Assembly (NCBI GenBank): GCA_028023455.1
Contig: JAQFVV010012394.1
Coordinates: 22,090,900-22,154,899, forward strand
Length of the DNA stretch: 64,000 bases
Direction of reading: 5' to 3'
Source of the DNA: Epiperipatus broadwayi
Lineage: Eukaryota; Onychophora; Udeonychophora; Euonychophora; Peripatidae
The notes beneath the pieces were generated by a model, which made no database searches, was not told the origin of the DNA, and was given only the letters and a program-made list of their open reading frames with translations. The first letter of the stretch is position 1. Every line of letters starts with the position of its first letter. A program made the translations under genes and the position numbers. Shown one piece after another: positions 25,401 through 40,400 of the stretch.

Positions 25401-28400
25401 TAAGAATTGACCGGTAACATGAAAGATAAAAATAAAATGAGTGCATCATTGCAGACCAAACTGCAAGAGTCTAAATCAATTGTGAAGGCCCTAGAAAAGA
25501 AATCAGATGAGTTGGAATCCAGAAATTGGGAATTATGTAATGAGTTGGAGCAGAAATCACAAGAAAATCAACGTTTACTGCAGATTAATAATCAGCTGCT
25601 TAAAGAAGCAGAAGAGTGGAATAAAAAGTAAAAGAATTATTAGAATAGCTAGCATTTTGGCAGCAATATGAAATGGAGCTACATGAAAAGATGGCCGGTA
25701 GTAAAGGTGAAAGGCTTTAAAGACTTTTTAGAAGAAAGTCAAACTTTAGAGAATGAACTGCCAGATGCACAAACAGAAGAACAAGGAAAAACCCAGCGTT
25801 TCTTTAAGTGGGAAAAAAAAACGCCCAAACTAGTGAAGGAAAAGAAGAGTCTAAATAATTTTCAAGGTTATATTTATTAATTGGAACAAGGGTTTTTTCT
25901 GGAGTGGAGAGAGATGTCGTGTAGACAAAATATGTATATTGAAATTCAATAATAAGTTTGTACTCCAGAAAAAGTAAGAAAAATATATTAGAGAAATATA
26001 CTTTTTTTACATTACTAACTGATAAGGGTTTAATTAATGATTAAACTTGCATAGAATGTAACAATGGAAAATATTTATGTATTTGTGATAAGAAAATTGT
26101 GTTCGTAAATACCAAGAAATATTTGCTAAAGAGGAAAACAAGACTGATAACAATCAAGAATGAATCCTGGATTGCCGGAGGTCAAACTGGGGGAATAAAT
26201 AGCAGGTGCAGCAAAGTGTGAAAATTGTTATTCCAGTGAACTTATCAACTGAACTATTGGTAAGAGATATTAATGGACAATAGCTGTAAGAAGCTTAAGT
26301 GACAGTACAGCACTCCAGTGTAAAACCAATGTGATCGTGAACAGCAACTGAACGAAGCCAAAAAACTCCATTAATTTGACAGTGGAACCAAAGTATTTTG
26401 GAAACTGAGGTCAAGGGAAACCGTCCAGTAAAGCAAGCCTTTATTTGCATTGTGGAAATAGAACCACAAGTGAACTACATATATGGTGTTGTTGTGCATC
26501 AATAACTATTCACTATTAATAACATTTCATCATTATTCCAGTCTGTATCAAAATTTATTATTTAGTGATTTATGTGTTGGCATTCCGAGTGCCTGCATTC
26601 GAATACATAACAAATAATAACTGCTATTTAATAATAAAAGCAATCATAAATTTATACTAATTCTGATATTTTCAACATCTCAAATGTTCCATTAAAATAT
26701 TATTCTATGTAAAACTCATAAAAAAGGAATAATTTAATTTTTATAAATACAAAAAATTATTTATTTATTTAATAAAAAAATAGTTTGAAGTTTATTTTCA
26801 TTAGATCCAAGAATATAAAATAAATAAAAAGCAACTGTGCTACAAGTCTTAATAAAGACATAAAATCTTTACTTACCAATAAAATGACCAAGGGCTAAAC
26901 CGAGAACAATGGTTAATAAAATAATTAATGCGACATTAAGATGAACATTTGAAATATGTCTATGTTGTGGTCTTGAATTCTTCGGTCCCTCTTCAGAAGG
27001 TAAAGAATTAAAAGAGGCATATCTGAAGTTAGGGTTTACTAATTCTAAACGATTACTTTTCTCAAAATCTGCATTATCAAATTCAGTTTGATCAAAGTTG
27101 TCATACCCTGCAAAAAATGAAAGCAACAAAGCTATTTATTTAAATATAATTCAGTAAGAGAGGCGTTAACATCGACAATCCATACATGAAAATTATTTGA
27201 ACAAAAATCTCAAAATAGATTACACAAACAGCATCAAACATATAATCAATAAGAACAACAAACATCTTAACCATTATCCTAACTTAGCTATAAACTTAAA
27301 CCATCTACATATAATAAAAATGGTAATAAAAGTGCAATATATTTAATAAGGACATTGTAATATAGTGATCCGCGCAGCAACAGGTCATGCCCCCATTCTG
27401 AAGTACAAATTCACATACACTTTAATGAAAAATTTCCAAGCAAGCTTAGCTTTTTTTTTTCATGTAACCAACCAGGGTCACTACCCAATTATTAGTTGAT
27501 AAAAAGATGTATAGCTATTGACAGACAGAGAGTAAAGATTCTGGGTCAATCTAGGACACTAGATGAATGTCAGTGTGCTAACCAATAAACAAAAATATGA
27601 TAATAATATAATACAGTCTTCACTATTGAATAAAAAACTCATATTTCTATGAGAATTGAACTTGTGGTTAAATTAAAAAACACAAAACAGCAAAAAAATC
27701 TTAAAAACAAATTGCAGTGTCCTAAAGGTATTTAATACCACTCAGACAGCAACAATGTAAACAATAAAACTTAAACACTAGTTAAATAACAAATATTTAT
27801 AAAGTAAAAATAAATAAATTGATAATCCATTAAAATTGAATGGGTCTCTATAAATTATCCTGCAGTGATGTTAAATGCAAAAATAAATAAAAATCATTAA
27901 TATTCTAAAATCCCTTGTGTCAAAAAATTGCACAAAATTATATTTGTACAGCATAGAAATTTTACCACAAACATATTATTAATACTTCGTTAGCTGTTAT
28001 ATTATATTTTGTATTATTTACATATAGATTATTAACATCGCTATATTATTTAGGCCCATTTTAATAAGAAAAAATTACAATGCAATCTCTATTTGCTTAA
28101 TTTAAGATATATAAATATCAATAAGAAACACTATTAAATATTTCTTTATTTCGTCAATTTCCATACTATCAAATTACCAAGCAGCATTTCACAATCAAAA
28201 CCTTTCATCTGCAGATATACAAAATGTCTTCTAGACTAAAAAATTAAACATTCTTTTGTTATCTTTACTTATCAAACCAATTAAAGATTATCTTCTTTAA
28301 ATGAAGAGAACTGCATTTCCAAGATTTCTCCTCATCTTCATATATTTCTCTTCCCAAAAACCTAAATCTGTTATTTTCATAACTAATCTAATATTCTTAT

Positions 28401-31400
28401 GTAGCATAGTTTAAAAGATAACTGAATTTCATATAAAGCAAAATATTCTATCATTCCTAGTTCAAAAATCCAATTTAATTCCTTAAGAGTTATTTTCCAT
28501 TTTTTAAGCTCTTCTCTATAAATTGCTCCCAAGACTGCTTGACTTTTGCCATAATACAAAAAAAAATCTCTTATTCACTCTTATCTTTGCTTTTCACTTA
28601 ATTTTTTCTCTCAAATACAGTATAATTAAAACTAATTATTAATATTTTAATTAAATCAACATTTTTATAGAAGCAGTTTTTTCTTCCAAGCCTAATTAAA
28701 ACTAATTATAATTTTAAATGAAAGACTAATCTTAAAAAAATAATGTTTCCATTTATCTCTCCTGCATCATATCTTCTTTATTTTTAATCTGTCATCTATC
28801 TCACAATAACAAATTTATATAAGAAACAATTCCAATATTGTCCCTTCTATATTTTCTACATGTACTAGGAAGTTGGTGAGACATAAGTCTTCCATGTTTT
28901 AAGTTTTATTAAATCATCTTTGCAATAAAAAAAAACTATCTAAGAATTTCACATTTATTTCAGAAACTTACAAATAAATTTTATATCACATTCTTAATAT
29001 GTATGTATCTTTAATTCACTGATAAGATTATCAGCATTGTTTCAGATCAGGAGATTATATCGCAATAGATTTGACACTATCATCTATATTTACATAGAAC
29101 AGTGATAGTTAATTTCATTTATGAAACAGATGAGCACAATGGCAATAGGTTACTCTGAATCTGTTGATGAGATTCCAATTGCAACTTGGAAGGTTACTCT
29201 GAATCTGTTGATGAGATTCCAATTGCAACTTGGAAAATAAAATTCAGCTGGCTTTATTGTTGGATTTGGAAAAAAAAAATTTGTTTGGAATCTCATAAGA
29301 ATTCTATTTTTTATGCCATAATTCTTCAATTGTAGATTTTTGGCTAAACTTCCAAAAACAGGATCTTGATTTGATTTGATTTGATATCCTGAGTTATTAA
29401 CAAATCTGGCCTGCTTAACAGTTTTTATACATTTTTCTAAGAAACAATTTTTCTACTCATATCTAGTGGAGGAATATATGAAAGAACAAAAAGCCACTTC
29501 AAAAGAGTAGACTTGTGTGTGCCAGTAATATATGAATGAGTATCCAGAAGATTAATGAGGGAACTTGTTCTTCAAATAGGGATCATGTTAGTGCTAAAGA
29601 AGTTATTCATAAAGTACTTGAATCCAAACCTTAAGCCACTTTGAAAGATTTAGATTTGAATGTACCAGTAATATATCTCATGGTAATATTAAAATGAATA
29701 TCCAGACGTTTGACTTTGGAGCTTTTTTCTCAAACAGGACAACATACTAGTGCTAAGAAAATTGTTCATAAAGTACTTGAATTCAAATTTAAGTAATGCC
29801 AGTCAAGTGTTTGAAAAAAGTTATTCCTAAATGAGGAAAATAATTTAGGCTGTGATCCAACATTATTCCTAAACAGTATGAAAGTAGGAATGTATGTCAG
29901 ACTATTAGATGATTTTCTACTGTTTAGATTAAAAATTGACTAAACTATCTTCACTGAAATAGGAATAAGATCCCAATCTTCAAAAAAGATTTTCAATTTT
30001 TTATACCCTGATTGACAGACTTTTCTATTTTGGGAAAGGATCTCTTTTGAGAAATCAAAACGATATCATCAGCAGGAATGAATTTCCTGTTATTCTGTAT
30101 CTGGAAAATCACTGAAAAATATATTAAATAAAGTAGATAAAAAAGACTATTCTGTAAATTTTGTATCTATTGGAAAGTATTTTGTCAAGAAAATATATAG
30201 TTTACTTATAAGAATTTCAGAAATTCTTAGACCATTTTTCCAAACAGAATTATAATCTGGAGTTAGATCAATAAAGATTGAACCAGTTTTTAATTTATTT
30301 TGAAAGACTTTTTGAGTTCTTAAAGATAAAACTTGTTCAGAACAACTTTTTTCTAGCTTAAAACCAGGCTACTCTATAAGGAAACTGGTTCTCAACTATT
30401 GGTAACATTGTTTTTAATACAATCCTTTTAAAAAGCTTATAGGGAACACACATAATATTATTGGATAATTTTTTTTTAATCATTGCTGGGTTTGTTGATT
30501 TTTAAACTGTTACAGTTTCACTTTTGAACCAAATTTTTGCAATACTTTCTATATAAATAATATTATAGAATAATTCTGCAACCATGCTCTGACTTTAGGC
30601 TCTAAATTTTTTAGAAAAACTGGAAATATGTTATCTACTCATGGGCCTTTACTGATATAAGAAAATCAAGGGCAATGTACAGCTTTTATCGATATTATGA
30701 ATAAATCCATTTCCTTTGCTAGCTTATTCTCACTTCTCAGAACTCCATCAGTTCTGCAAAGCAAAATAAGTTTTAATTTTATTCATATTAAGTACACTTG
30801 ATCTTTTTTTTTTTTCAAAATTTGATGTCATTTTTGGTTAAAATCATACAGATAATTATATTCTCATTGACATCACATGATCATCATTTCTTATGCTTGC
30901 TTATAACTGTTATTAAAACAGGCAATACGTATAGAGAGTTTTGCCTGTTTTATATTCTCATTAGTAGAAATTAGAATCATTTAATTTTTTTTACAAACAT
31001 TACCTTTTTTTTTTCCATATGTCATAGCATCGGCCGGAGGCAAACCCACAACAATCGTCTGCAACCAACTGCTTGCTTGCAAGGCGGCTGCACTGACCTC
31101 TCGGCTAACAACGCTTGACTTTAATGTGTATATATATATTCATAAAAATGATGTTAAAAGAGTTGAACGAGTAAAATTTTTAAAGTCCATTCCATATTTT
31201 CTTGCTTTGTAAAAACAAATATGGATAAGTTGCTCTCCATCAGCTACCTTCCAATGTGAACCAGCCTGCATTGAATGGCTATTTACTAATAAGCTTAAGA
31301 CTGTGAAGCTTAAAGTCCTTTAACCAGTTGCCTAATAATTTTTATCTGAAATATCAGTTAAGCTTTATTGAAAGCAAATAGAATTAATGTGTAAATGATC

Positions 31401-34400
31401 TTAAAATATTTACAATCATGACAGGCACAATTAAACTATGGTGCTTATTCCCAGAAGACTGTAAAATTATTACTAAAGCAATGGTTGGCAACTTAAAGTA
31501 GATGATGCTAAGAATTTCCTAATCGCTGACTAAAGCTGCCATAAAGAAAAATTGCATGAATTTGCAGTAAAACCACATCATTTGCTGTAATTTTATGTTG
31601 GACTATTTCCATCATCTAGAATTATTAAATGTCTTTAGAAAAATTCATACTTTGTTTAAATTTTTCAAATACATTAAATACCATGCAGAGAAATATAGAA
31701 CAACATTTTTAACGATATTATTCTTTTGTCTTTTGTTTGTGTTAATATAATAGCTAACTTTCCATACAGTAGTTCCATGTTCCATACAGTGCAAGCCTTA
31801 ATAATCATTAGATGCAAGAAGATGGCACTAATATATTAAAAGTTAGCTACTGTATTAACAGCTTGTATAAGCATAGGAAATGGTGATCATGTAATGTTTC
31901 TTTATGTATTGTTAGCCTTACAAAGGTGATCTGATCAGCGTCATTAATAGCATGGGAATCAAATCTGGGATCTTTAGATTCATGACTACTAAATTTAAGG
32001 TGATTCTCTAACCAACTAAGCTATTTTGTTAAAGACAGGATTATCCTCATTTCTCTATTTTTTCTTAAAAGTAAGGTTAATGAGTAGTTCATTTTCATTG
32101 CTCACTCTTTACTCCTACTTAAGCAGAAAATAATAGTCCTTGCCTGACAAATAATTTAATTACATTTCAGTTCTATGACTTAAAAATTTGGTAATACTTT
32201 GTCTGTGCATCCACACCGCTTGATGGCGGTTTCTATGCATAAAGCACAGAAATATGCTCTTTACAAGGCTGTTCAATAGATCACACATCCTGTAAACTGT
32301 TCAAACACTAAGATGTTGTTGAAGTGCACCCTTCACCCAACACCGCTAGCATGCGAACATTATTAGTAACCAGTTGCGATACTCTCTTTAGACATTACTC
32401 TTGACTATTGTACAGCATATGATATGAAGGTATCTGTAGTTGTAATGACGAAAAGTATATTGGACTGGATTCTTTTTTTTTTTTTGGAAAAATGTATTGT
32501 AATTTATGTGAGTTAGTAAAAATTGTAACGAATTCTCAAATGCCCCTACTTTCATTCTCAGGGGTCACAATTCACTAAATGAGTGTAAATCACGATTCGG
32601 CAAAGTTCATGATCAAGTCGCACACTTTTCGATACTTTTTCAAGATCAAAACAGTTAAATAGCAGACGACCATCTGGCGTTGAAGTTTTTAAATTTACCT
32701 GCTACAGAAGCAGTGGCCTTCCTTCAACCAAAAAAAAAATATTTTACCCACCCAGAAAAACTGTCTTTGTGGTAGTTTAATGAAATTAAGGCATTGTCAA
32801 ACATCTGAAATGGAATGTCAGTCGCATCAATGTCACCAAAATATTCCATTCGGTCATGGAATGTGGTTTGAGGGCTTCCGAATATTTATTATTGGAACCG
32901 GGATGAGCTTACAGTGAAGCGTATTGGAGCTGAGTTGGAAATGTGTCTATGACGACAGATCTTAGAGAACTCTGTCGAGAAAGCCTTGTTAAAAGTAAAA
33001 AAGCAATTTCTATGTATTTGTTTATGAATAAAAACACAGTAAATGACAACAACAAATAAAAGTTTCTTCAAAAACAAGAAAAAAGACTGAAAAAAAAAAA
33101 AAAGACCGGAAAAAAGAAATGTTTGTTTTAAAAGAAAAGACAGAATGTTTTAAAAAGCCAAAAAAAAAAATAAAAAAATTTATTTATTTTTAAGAAATAT
33201 ATATAAAACAACAACAACAAAAAAAATCAAACAAATCCAAAAATTAAAAACATAAATCAACAAAATAATACTGGCCCGGTAACATTATATCTATTTGTTT
33301 TTCACTAGCAACAGCACCATTGGGCGGTGTGGATGAATAGACGATGTATTACCAAAAAATTTTTGAACTTCAACTTAAGGCAATGTTAAATTTGAGCAAA
33401 TGTACATAAATCCAATCATAATAAACAAAACTTTAATTATATTGATAAGACTACAAATTCTATGTACAATTAAACGATTATATATAAAAATAAAGAAGTA
33501 AAAATGCATAACATAATAAACTTTCAAATTTTATAATTAATACTCAATATTGCACAAGTATATTTTTAATTAATTTATAATATAATCATTATGACCCATA
33601 TATTCTACTACAATACCATAAAGCAATATTTTATATATCAACCATTTTAAATTTTCATAATAACTCAATGCTTGTTCAATAAATGTAATTCTATATAAAT
33701 AAAAAATACCTTCTTTTATTCTTCTACGATTTCTTTTATCATAAAAAATATTTATAAAGTTGAATTCAAATCTTACACTGCATATTAATATACAATCATT
33801 ACGTACACAAGAGATTTGTATCATTTTGTAAGATTTAATATATAATAATTATATATCATAGTCATGGAGAATTGAAAAGGGCAGTACCCAACAGGCTTTC
33901 CTAGCTGCTGAATAATGAGGGTTCAAAGTTTTCTTTTCTCGTTTTACCATTAAAAGGTAAGAATAGCTGGATTCCCATTTTCTGACAAACAATTAAATAG
34001 TTAGACTTTGTTTATGGCATGAGGTTATATCTTAAATGTTCTTTTTTGAAGTACTGTTGTAAAGACCCTTACCCAGAAGTGAACTATTTAAAGATTTCTT
34101 ATTAATTTACTTATGTGCATTGCTTGATTTAGTGTAGCAGTAGGTGGTCAGATTTTGGAGTTTAAAATTCTCAAATAGATTCCAGAGTAGGCACTTCCTT
34201 CCTTCAAACTTATTAATTCTCAAGCAATAAAATCAATTGATTATTTATTTATCTATATATAGGTTCATATGTATAAAACTAAATGCTAACAAACTAAACT
34301 AGATATTATAATGAATTAGCAATATACTAATAATCATTCAAATTTCTAACCAAATAGCTATTAGAACCAGAATGCTTAAAAAAAAAAGAAAGATTAGAAA

Positions 34401-37400
34401 CAACTACTTTCTCAAATACATTTCCTCTCAAATTAAGAACTCGTTCAGATGACTATGTAAACTGAACATTAGTCCCAATAAATACATAGATACAGTGAAA
34501 TATACTTGAAAGAAATAAAAATCTTTGAAAATAAAATTTTTTATATTTATTATAAATAGAAATCCTAAAAATTAACCCCATGAATTAAACAAAATTTAAA
34601 TAAATCCATCTTTAAACATATAATAACACTAAATATTAACAGTTAAATAGAAATTATAACAAAAAAAAAAATCCCTATTATTGTTAAAGTTTCTAGCAAA
34701 ATAGTCAGTTAATAAAACAAAATAAATATCTAGTCATCAGATTATGCAAAGAAAAAAACAGATAGCCATCTTATATAATTCTATATATACTTCTTCCTTC
34801 TTCTTCAGTAATTTTGCTTATTCATATACAACAATATACCTTATTAAATAATGACAATCTTCTTACACCTTTACGCAAATAATTTTTATTAATATAATAA
34901 CAGTTTCAACTGTTTCTGGCAGTCTTCTTCAGTTCTACAAAAATTCAAATATTAAAAAAAATGCAATCAAAACTTACATATACATCAATTCAAATATTAT
35001 AACACTACAATTAAAATTTATCAATAAACTATCAATCAATTTATACATATTGATTGATAGTTTTGTTAAGTTTTAATTGTAGTGTTATAATATTTGAATT
35101 GATGTATATGTAAGTTTTGATTGTATTTTTTTTATAATATTTGAATTTTTGTAGATCTGAAGAAGGCTGCCAGGAACGAAACTGTTATTATATTAATAAA
35201 AATTATTTGCTTGAAAGTATAAGAAGACTGTGATTATTTAATAAGAGAGATAGCCATCTTGACATATGTATTTCATTTTGAACTAAAGATTTTTTTCAGG
35301 TGATCCTGAAAACAAAACCTCAATTCCAATCAATAGGAGTGCTGCATGGCTTATTATAATCTTTGAGTTTGTCTGAAAGTTTAAATAATTGACATTTTAT
35401 TTGTAGACATAGACTGAATTGGATCCATCATTGTATTTTTAAAAAAATCATTTTTATTTGTACATTTTTCCAATTGTATTCAGCTGTTAGCAATAACCAT
35501 TACTCTTTTCTCTTTTTAAATATTACAACTGGTAATCCTTTCATTGAAAAATGAAATTGCTATGGTTAAATTTGGTCATGGTGATAAAAGTGAGAGAGGA
35601 CACATACTTAAGGATTTTACAGAAAAACTGCATTTTTATGAATTAATTTTTTGGAAGAAAATTCTAAATGGAAATGGACATAAAAGCATCCAAATGAAGA
35701 CAGAGCAGCTTTGTTTTTGATTTTATGACTATATGGATTAGGTCTAAGGACTGACAGGTTTGTCATAAAATATAGTCTTAGTTTATTGTCAAACAGATCT
35801 AAGTAGTCCCTTTTTAATTTTGTTATATTTGTGAGCTGGTTTACTTTAATCTCTATATAGTCCAAGTGACTAAACCAATCATGGCTAATAGCCTGCTGTG
35901 ATTATCAGCTGACCTAATAAAAAAGCAAATGAATAATTTTATTAGGCATAGTAACTTTATTTCATTTCATCCATAGTGCTATTTGGTTGTCTTGGAACCA
36001 ATAATCATTCTATTAGTAATCTGCAACTGATGATATTTTTTGATACAATGGACGCTGGAGATCCTGTATCCAATTCTACTTTTACTGACTTATCATTAAT
36101 TATAATTTAGGGTTTGAGGGTTGAATCAGTGCCGCTTACATTATTTATATAGATATTGATTTTGTTTGATTTTACTTTATCCTTTGGATTTTTTAAATTG
36201 GATTCTTCCATTATTTTTTGAATAACATGCTTTTTATTTTTTTAAATATGCAGTTTCTATAAGACTGATACAATTACAATATCTACACACTATATATTGA
36301 TATGGACATTCGGTATAACAAACTTTTGTGTTGTTTTTGTTGATCTATTCTGGCAGTTTTTAATACTTTTGGCTGAAAATTCTTTGTTTTTTGTTTTTTT
36401 TTGGTTAGTATTGTTTTCTGTTTGATAACTTTAATACTGGGTTCAATTTTCTTTAATGGAGGCACCTGATTCATTGTAGAATCAGCTAATCACTTGGGTG
36501 ACTGTAAAAATCATAAGTGGTAAATGGTTTCCATTAACAGCTTGACCCTAAAGCTATAAGTCTTTCAATCCACAAATGAAATCATCTCTCAGTTTTTCAT
36601 TAAAAAGTTTTTGAACTCACAATAGCTTTCCGGTTCTGTGAAGAAATCTTTACCATTTTCTTCCTCCCCCTGAATATGGATGGAGGTTGAAATTGAAATG
36701 CAGTTAGGGGTTTTAGACAGAAATAAGCAGTAAGAAGAGTTACTGCTGTATCAAAATCTAATTCATAAGGCTGGTTAAGGACCGAATGATAATGGAGAAC
36801 CACAAATACTTATAAAAGTTTCCAATTATAATTTTTATTTTTTTGACTTGGTTTGATATAAAAAAAGAAGGAAACTCAATCTAAATATATTGGCCAATTT
36901 TCCAGATTACCAGAGCCAAATTCTTCTAGAATAAAATTTTTACCATTTTGATTTTTTTTCTGTATGGAAAGAATAAATTTTTTCCCATAAATTCTCTTTC
37001 CAGTAAACAAGCAACTATTAGTATTTGGTTCTTTTTCATTGATATGTTAATACTGTGAGCTGTTGGGTCTTTTCTTTCAAATAAATGAGAAAGATCTAAA
37101 CAACCCATAATGTAGATCCTATAGAATGCACCAATTCTCCTTGTGTTTATCTGTAGTATGGCCAGAATAAATAAATATTCCTGATCACTTAAGAATAATA
37201 CATAGCTGTAAATAAATACATTTATTAAACATATTTACAATACAAATGTTTAGATACAATGGTTTGTCTCTCATACAGTTGGTAATCTATGCAAGTCTAC
37301 TTGTTAGCAGTCAGCTAATGCTTGGGAAGGAATGTGGTAACTTCCCTTTTGAAGCCTGATACTTCCTGCATAAGAGTTTCTTCCCTAATGTGCATATATA

Positions 37401-40400
37401 GTGATGCCAGTAGCTAGCAACTCCCTGCTTCAGATTTGAGCATACCACTCTGCATTTTATTATGTAGTGGATAATGTGTCGTTCAATGTCTGACAAATGT
37501 CTATGTGGTCTGTTTTTTCTCTCAAATGAATCTCAGTGTAAAGTAAGATCCCTATCCTTAATGAAAGCAAGCTTTCCAAATGGCCTGTTTATGCCATTAG
37601 CTATTTATTTCCTTTTATTGTTATTTCAATGTTCAGTTTTATTTCAAGTTGAATCCAATCTTGATAATATTATAGTAAGGATATATCCATTATTTGAGGA
37701 TAAGTTTAGGTGAGTTAACAACTATAACAAATTATAAAATCTAGTTTAGTTGCTAACATTTAATTTTATTGTATGTTTAAAGATAGAATTATTTAAACAT
37801 AATCTGTTTCGTAGATTTTATTTAAACATAAAATGTTTCATAGGTTTAATTCCATGGTTTTCTGCTTACAATTTTTAATATATCCAATTGTATTTTCGAC
37901 AATCCACTCTTGAAGGTAAGCTGATCATGCCTTTCATAGCTATCTATTATTTGGAGATGTACTATTTCCATGTTCACCTAAAGGAGTCCTCAGTTTGAAG
38001 CAGAACATATGTCATGGTAAGATAGATCTTGTAATTATTTCTTTTTAAACACATATTACCTTTTCTAAATATGTATAATTAAATTATAAATAAGAATGAA
38101 CAATGTATAAAATAAATAAAACTTCTCTTAGTGCAAGTCTTCTTACAGAAGAAGGAAAAACTGTTGTATAGTGAATGATTATAAGTTTGATTATTTGATT
38201 TGAAATTTTAAAGATTGATAAGGCTGTTATTTAAAATATTTGTGTATATATATACAAATGTTTCAATTTATCACTACGATTACCATCATGGCAGTCTTTG
38301 TCATGTGACTTGTGGATATGTGTAACTGCTTACCTTCAAAGTGTGCAGGAATGATATCAAGTCCAGATATAGAATCATCTCCAAAACCATCTTCATCCTG
38401 GCTGAGATGAATCAAGTCAGAATCTACAAAATAGATAAAATAAATAAAAGATAAACTACCATGACTTTTTAAAATTGTGTTAATTTATACGCTCTTCGTG
38501 AGTTTTTTATAACGAGATGATGATTTATAATTTTAAAAATATTAATCAAACTTAAATGTTTCTTTTATAAATTATCATTAATATTATCATCAACATCATC
38601 ATGTTTCAATTCCCCATTCCATTACCATAACTTTTCAAGTTTTTAGAATTCCTCATAAAAACATATATGTTAAAATAATTAATTCAAACTTAATTTTTTA
38701 AATTATTGTGAAAATATTTATCATGATAATATGAGGTTGAGTTGATATTTCAAATAAATCACTGTTTTAAATATAATTTTTAAATTATATTAAACAATTG
38801 AGTAATTTATATGTGGACATTTTAAATCTTAAATAATTAAGATACTGTAAATCATCCTCATAATTTTTATTTCTATTACTTTATTTAATGCAATGAAGAT
38901 TAATTATCTTCTTACAATAATTGTCATTTTTTTATAAAAAAAATTTATATTTATGCTGTATTAGTTTTATTCAAATGATAAAAAGTATTGTAAAAGAGAA
39001 AAAGTATCCGTAAGATATATATATATCAATAAATATTAAAAGTGAAATAAATTTTTTAAAATATTATAGAAAAATATAAAATATTCTGGTGAATGCTGTG
39101 CCCTGTTAGAAAATAAATTTCCATACTAAACTTCTAGTTATTCAATTAAATATTTTATGAGAAATGCTGCTGCATCTAAGCCTACTTCTTTGCAGTAGCT
39201 TCCTGTTCTTTCACATATACTGCTCCATCAAATGCTAGAATTTACTTCACAGAAAGTATATAAAAAGCTAAACTCTCTATACATATTGTCACTCAGTGAA
39301 AGCCAGAGTAATCAATGGATGCCAGAAGGCTTGTGCATAAAATACGTGTTATATATATAGAATAATAACAAAATAGAATAATAACAATTGACAATGATTG
39401 CAGATTGTCAAGCTAATTTCGTAACTAGTGTATATAGCATGTAATAAATCAGTAGAACCCGGATCTAACGTCTGACAGATACGGGTCACCAATTACTCCA
39501 GAAATATAAAGAAATCAAACGAGACCGACACGCGACAGGTATAAAAACAAAAGTCAAAAGACTCTCGAAGTCTTTTTTCCTGCTACAGTGCTGGCGTGTG
39601 CATGTTCAAGGAGATAATATCCCAGGTACTCGGCGCCTGAAGGTAATCCAGCCAACTAGGACTGTGAACAGATCATACTGATCTTTTATTATTTTATAAC
39701 GCCCAACTGGGCTTTTCGTGATTAAGTAATTTATGCCTGTCGCAGGTAGAGTGAACTTATTTATAAACTTTTAACTTTAGTGCGGGGAGCATTAGGATAT
39801 TAAGATCCCCAACTGCCCTCCATATTATATATATATATATGTGTTAGCTATTTATATATATTAACCTATTTATTGTCTATTAAATCATTATATTCAAAAC
39901 CTTGTCTGTTTATTAAACTAAATTTATCATTGCTGATCCATAGGCGAGAGCCGGGACACAGCAATACGTATAGAGAATTTTGCCTGTTTTAATAACAGTT
40001 AAGAGCAAGCATAAGAAATGGTGGTCGTGATGTTTATATAAAAAGCTGTTAAGCAAATCGGACCTGCCAACAACTCAAGAGATTGTTTTACAATGAGAAA
40101 CTTGTCTCAAGTCAAGATTCTCTTTTTGCATGCTCAGCCAAGAATATACAGTCAAAGAATTATATCATAAACAAATTGGTATTCTTTTGAGATCATAAAT
40201 TTATTTTTCCAGACTCAATGATGGAAATAAAGCCAGCTAGATTTGACTTTCCTAGACACATTGGGGGGTTCATCAACAATTCACACTAGTCTGCCATGAC
40301 TGTCATGTTCATCTGTTTCATAAATGTATGTAAATATGAAAAACTAGAACTATAAATCACATAATCCGATTAAGTCAAATAATTTTACTTTTGGGAAATG

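Larger units (their letters stand above)
23135..26612 (+). mobile_element. Ty3-type element with interrupted 5' LTR and coiled-coil ORF in place of pol
   Basis: A 5' LTR remnant (23135-23220 and 23985-24030) is followed by a primer-binding-like TGGTGCAGTCACC, gag with a CCHC knuckle, protease, an unrelated coiled-coil ORF, a purine tract (GGAGTGGAGAGAGA) and the 3' LTR (25914-26612). The 5' LTR corresponds only to the last 125 bp of the 3' LTR, so it is truncated, and it was later split by a foldback insertion. RT, RNase H and integrase are missing. Lies in intron 5. Confidence 0.75.

Noticed and set aside
22083-32040. tRNA genes suggested by A and B box-like sequences (22083, 31925 and others)
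   Set aside because: The acceptor and other arms do not pair, and A-rich or shared tails follow. They are SINE heads.
35617-36474. Separate small minus-strand genes
   Set aside because: They are frame pieces of one gag-protease remnant, as the DTGS motif and the gag segment show.
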